Below, piece by piece: positions 60,981 to 64,000 of a DNA stretch of 64,000 bases. The position numbers were made by a program, and so were the translations under genes. This DNA is from Paraburkholderia sp. SG-MS1 (lineage in GTDB: Bacteria; Pseudomonadota; Gammaproteobacteria; Burkholderiales; Burkholderiaceae), in NCBI RefSeq assembly GCF_012275575.1, contig NZ_NPIH01000239.1:25259-89258 (forward strand), in the 5' to 3' direction. Within the stretch, counting starts at the first letter, position 1. The number at the start of each line of letters is the position of its first letter. Below the pieces are notes generated by a model, which was given only the letters and a program-made list of their open reading frames with translations, was not told the DNA's origin and did no database searches.

Positions 60981-62789
60981 ATGCCTTCATTCGATCTGCG
61001 TTTGTCTACGCTGCGCGCCGCTTACCGTGCCGGGACGCTTACGCCGCGCCAATTGATTGGCGAGTTGCGGGCGAAAGCCGCCGCACTGAATCCTGAGTTT
61101 CATCTGTTCATCCACCTTCTGAGCGAAGCGGAAGTCGCGCCGTATCTGGACCGGCTGGAAACACAGGATATCGAAGTATTGCCGCTCTATGGCATTCCGT
61201 TCGCGATCAAGGACAATATCGATCTGGCCGGGATCCCGACGACGGCCGCCTGTCCCGCCTTTGCCTATACGCCTGGCGAGTCGGCGACACTCGTCGCGCA
61301 GCTGATCGCGCTGGGCGCCGTGCCGCTCGGCAAGACCAATCTCGACCAGTTCGCCACCGGCCTGAACGGTACGCGTTCGCCGTACGGCCGGTGCCGCAAC
61401 AGCGTGCATCCCGACTATCCGTCGGGCGGATCGAGTGCGGGATCGTCGCTGGCTGTCGCGCTGGGCGTCGCGAGCTTTGCGCTCGGCACCGACACGGCCG
61501 GCTCCGGCCGCGTGCCGGCAGGGCTCAACAACCTCGTCGGACTCAAGGCGACCAAAGGTGTGCTGTCCACTGCCGGCGTCGTGCCGGCTTGCCGCACGCT
61601 CGATTGCGTGACCTACTTCACGGCGACCGCGCGCGAAGCGAGCGATTTGCTCGCACTGACCGCGCAAGCCGATCCGCGCGATGCATACAGCCGCAAGAAC
61701 CCGCAATGGAACGACGCGCGCGCATTCGGCAAGCTCGCCACCTTCCGCTTCGGCGTGCCGTCGCAACCCGAATTCGCGGGCTGTGCCGAAAGTCCGGCGT
61801 TGTTTGCGAAGGCTCGTGCGCTACTCGAAGCGGCGGGCGGCGAGGCGGTCGAGATCGACTTCGCGCCGTTCGTCGAAGCGGCGAACCTGCTTTATCAAGG
61901 CCCCTGGGTCGCGGAACGCTACAGCGTGGCGGGCGAGTTGATGGAAGCGAACAAGGAGGCCGTGTTGCCGGTCATTCGCGATGTGCTGGCGAAGGCGCCG
62001 GGCGCGACTGCAGTCGAACTGTTTCGCGCGCAATACCGGCTGCAAGCTTTGAAGGCCGTCTGCGACGCCGCGCTCGAATCACTGGACTTCGTTCTCACGC
62101 CGACTTATCCGCGCCCCGTCACGCTGGCAGAGTTGGAGCGCGACCCCATCGGGCCTAACTCGTTACTCGGCTACTACACCAACTTCATGAATCTGCTCGA
62201 CTATGCGGCCGTCGCGACACCGACTGCGTTCATGAAGAATGGCCTGCCATGGGGCGTAACCGTGTTCGGCCGGGCGTTCACGGATCAGTATCTGCTGAGT
62301 GTGGCCGATCTGCTGCAGCGAGCAAGCGGTGTCGAATGTGTCGGGGGCGGCAGGCCCGATGCGAGCGAGCGACCGACGGCGGCGGCCAACGATCGGGTCC
62401 GTGTCGCGGTGTGCGGCGCCCACATGCAGGGCTTGCCGCTCAATCGCGATCTGGTCTGCCGCGGCGCACACCTCGTAGAGGCGACGCACACTGCGCCGCG
62501 CTATCGCTTGTCCGCGCTGGAGGCCGCGCCGGGCGGCATGAGGCGGCCCGGCATGCGGCGCGTGCCGGACGGCGGCGCGGCGATTGCGATCGAGGTCTGG
62601 GAGATGCCCAGTCCGGAGCTGGGCTCGTTCCTCACGACGATTCCCTCTCCGCTTGCGCTAGGGAAGGTCGAACTGGCCAACGGTACGTGGGTGACCGGCT
62701 TTGTGTGCGAAGGGTATGGCCTGGAGGCCGGGACCGACATCACGGAGTTCGGCGGCTGGCGAGCATGGCTCGCCAGCGGGCGCAAATAG
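60981..62789 (+). CDS. atzF: Allophanate hydrolase
   Basis: A 602-residue amidase-signature enzyme that splits allophanate to ammonia and CO2, the last step of the operon's pathway. The Ser-cisSer-Lys triad is Lys77 (FAIKDN), Ser151 (PSGGSSAGSS) and Ser175 (DTAGSGRVPA), with the spacing usual for the superfamily. The C-terminal domain from about residue 475 (VRVAVCGAHMQGLPLNRDLV, then GYGLEAGTDITEFGGWRAWL) is the second domain of AtzF-type enzymes, which helps catalysis and dimer contact. The ATG at 60981 is 19 bases after the carboxylase stop. Confidence 0.93.
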   Translation: MPSFDLRLSTLRAAYRAGTLTPRQLIGELRAKAAALNPEFHLFIHLLSEAEVAPYLDRLETQDIEVLPLYGIPFAIKDNIDLAGIPTTAACPAFAYTPGESATLVAQLIALGAVPLGKTNLDQFATGLNGTRSPYGRCRNSVHPDYPSGGSSAGSSLAVALGVASFALGTDTAGSGRVPAGLNNLVGLKATKGVLSTAGVVPACRTLDCVTYFTATAREASDLLALTAQADPRDAYSRKNPQWNDARAFGKLATFRFGVPSQPEFAGCAESPALFAKARALLEAAGGEAVEIDFAPFVEAANLLYQGPWVAERYSVAGELMEANKEAVLPVIRDVLAKAPGATAVELFRAQYRLQALKAVCDAALESLDFVLTPTYPRPVTLAELERDPIGPNSLLGYYTNFMNLLDYAAVATPTAFMKNGLPWGVTVFGRAFTDQYLLSVADLLQRASGVECVGGGRPDASERPTAAANDRVRVAVCGAHMQGLPLNRDLVCRGAHLVEATHTAPRYRLSALEAAPGGMRRPGMRRVPDGGAAIAIEVWEMPSPELGSFLTTIPSPLALGKVELANGTWVTGFVCEGYGLEAGTDITEFGGWRAWLASGRK

Positions 62790-63145
62790 CGCGTGTGGTG
62801 GGAAGATTCGTCCCTTTTCTTTCGCCCGGATGACCGCTACATTGATCTCTGCGCGGGCATGGCGGAACGCGCCGGGTTTAATGAACCGGTCGCCACGAAG
62901 CATGCCCTGAGTACGGAGCAAACCGGCCGCCCTTCGGGCTCGACACACATGATCCTCATGTATGGTGTGATCGCGGAACGAGCGAAGGTGATCGGCCGTC
63001 ACAGGCTCGAGCGCACGTTCTTCGGTCCAGTGCAAACACCTCATGATTAGCAACTTGCGAGGTGACACGGGTTCAATGTCGTGCAGCCGCCGTCTCGCGC
63101 CATGGCTGCCAAATGCCCAGCGTGTGCCTTCATAGGGAGCGATAC
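62790..63145. other. Intergenic region after the guanidine operon
   Basis: About 355 bases with no convincing gene. GGGA/TCCC followed by TTTTCTTT at about 62800-62823 could be a weak terminator, and GCCC-TTC-GGGC lies at 62929-62939. The promoter of the next gene must lie in the right half. Confidence 0.45.
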
Positions 63146-63913
63146 ATGCAGCAACTCATCAGGCATCCCCTCGTCCTGCTGGTCGTTTCGTTCGCGTTCA
63201 TGTCGCTGGCGGCGTGGTTCGGAAACTCGGTTCTACGAAAACGTATGGCGCTCGATGAAGACTCGCGCGACGACTTCAGAACCGTTCAGGGAGCCACGTT
63301 GACGCTGCTCGCCCTGGTCATCGGTTTCAGCTTGTCCATGGCGGTAGGCCGTTACGATCAGCGAAAGAACTACGAAGAGGAAGAAGCCAACGCGATCGGG
63401 ACAGAGTTCGTTCGCGCGGACCTTTTGCCGGAAGCGGCGGCCGCCGCGATCCGCTCGGACCTCGCCAGGTATGTCGACTTGCGCATCGAGTACTATCAGA
63501 CTCGCGACACGCAACGCGTCGAGCAGATCAATGCCGCCACCTCTGAACTGCAAGACAGGTTGTGGTCCGCAGCCAGAAGCGGCGCCGTAGCCCAGCCGAA
63601 TCCCGTCGTCGCGCTCGCCGTTGCAGGCATGAACGATGTAATCAACACCCAGGGCTATACCCAGGCAGCATGGTCGAACCGCATCCCCGTGGCGGCCTGG
63701 ATAATGATGATTCTGATCGGCGTGTTCGCCAACGTACTGGTGGGCTATGGGGCGAAAAATCCGAGCAGCAAAGGCCGCTTCCTCATGATCATGCCGTTGA
63801 CCGTGTCTATCTCGTTCATGTTGATTGCGGACATTGATACGCCGCGCAACGGCATCATCCGTGTCGTGCCGCAAAATCTCATCAGCACGGCGCAATCTCT
63901 GCACAGACCGTAA
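63146..63913 (+). CDS. DUF4239-like bestrophin-type membrane protein
   Basis: A 255-residue membrane protein with two N-terminal hydrophobic segments (LLVVSFAFMSLAAWFG and ATLTLLALVIGFSLSMAVG), a soluble helical middle (EEEEANAIGTEFVRADLLPEAA) and two C-terminal segments (IPVAAWIMMILIGVFANVLVG, FLMIMPLTVSISFMLIADIDTP). The RYDxRKNYEEEEANAIGT stretch and the ending DIDTPRNGIIRV are typical of the DUF4239 family, whose role is unknown. GGGAGCGATAC precedes the ATG. The rest of the window, to 64000, shows no gene. Confidence 0.8.
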   Translation: MQQLIRHPLVLLVVSFAFMSLAAWFGNSVLRKRMALDEDSRDDFRTVQGATLTLLALVIGFSLSMAVGRYDQRKNYEEEEANAIGTEFVRADLLPEAAAAAIRSDLARYVDLRIEYYQTRDTQRVEQINAATSELQDRLWSAARSGAVAQPNPVVALAVAGMNDVINTQGYTQAAWSNRIPVAAWIMMILIGVFANVLVGYGAKNPSSKGRFLMIMPLTVSISFMLIADIDTPRNGIIRVVPQNLISTAQSLHRP

Positions 63914-64000
63914 GGCCGCTCGACACGCTCATTGGCCCACACGAGATAACCCCGCTCAACCCGCCCCGGCCCCTGCATAACGCGCGAGGAACATATCCGC

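Noticed and set aside
62793..63050. 85-codon frame after allophanate hydrolase
   Set aside because: Weak start, no recognisable product; considered but not supported.

Overview
The window reads as chromosomal DNA of a high-GC betaproteobacterium of the Burkholderiaceae, most like Paraburkholderia. I infer this from gene content and codon use, not from a database search. The supporting genes are a monomeric NADP isocitrate dehydrogenase, the hopanoid gene hpnH, two glucarate-dehydratase modules, FCD-type GntR regulators and many solute transporters typical of soil or plant-associated relatives. There are no rRNA genes, convincing tRNAs, insertion sequences, prophage genes or CRISPR arrays. Most genes are metabolic or transport genes under local regulators.

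Layout. 1-4.9 kb: a small quinol-monooxygenase-like protein overlapping an iron-type alcohol dehydrogenase, a remnant of an ECF sigma factor, and a 14-TM MFS exporter divergent from a LysR regulator with a LysR box between them. 4.9-10 kb: a TonB-dependent siderophore receptor, icd with a strong terminator, and a small hypothetical gene. 10-18.3 kb: a DASS transporter, a GntR regulator, a glucarate transporter plus gudD, and an MFS exporter. 18.4-20.5 kb: a composite pseudogene (PRISE-type reductase joined to the end of an aroQ), a candidate small RNA with terminator, and cynS. 20.6-28.5 kb: dienelactone hydrolase, AraC regulator, PAP2 phosphatase, M20 amidohydrolase, ogt, an LRR-kinase, an orphan sugar-binding protein and a PRC-barrel protein. 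28.7-32.8 kb: a polar amino-acid ABC transporter operon with an embedded DAO-type oxidase. 32.8-37.8 kb: a second sugar-acid module (GntR, glucarate-dehydratase paralog, two MFS carriers). 38-44.2 kb: NUDIX, phytase-like esterase, a phosphoesterase lipoprotein and a di-haem peroxidase lipoprotein whose first codons are also the terminator of the gene before it. 44.6-52.5 kb: a TpsA-like exoprotein, FkbM methyltransferase, hpnH with an extra C-terminal domain, a deleted NmrA-type pseudogene, MAPEG and YciI-like proteins, and a GlxA-type AraC regulator.

52.7-62.8 kb is the most interesting part: a seven-gene operon annotated in many genomes as urea carboxylase but here clearly a guanidine-utilisation operon. 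It starts with a candidate NtrC site, a sigma-54 promoter and a well-conserved guanidine-I (ykkC) riboswitch. It encodes an ABC importer, two carboxyguanidine-deiminase subunits, a biotin-dependent guanidine carboxylase and allophanate hydrolase. Together these can take guanidine in and convert it to ammonia and CO2, under both nitrogen-limitation and substrate control. The window ends with a small DUF4239-like membrane protein.
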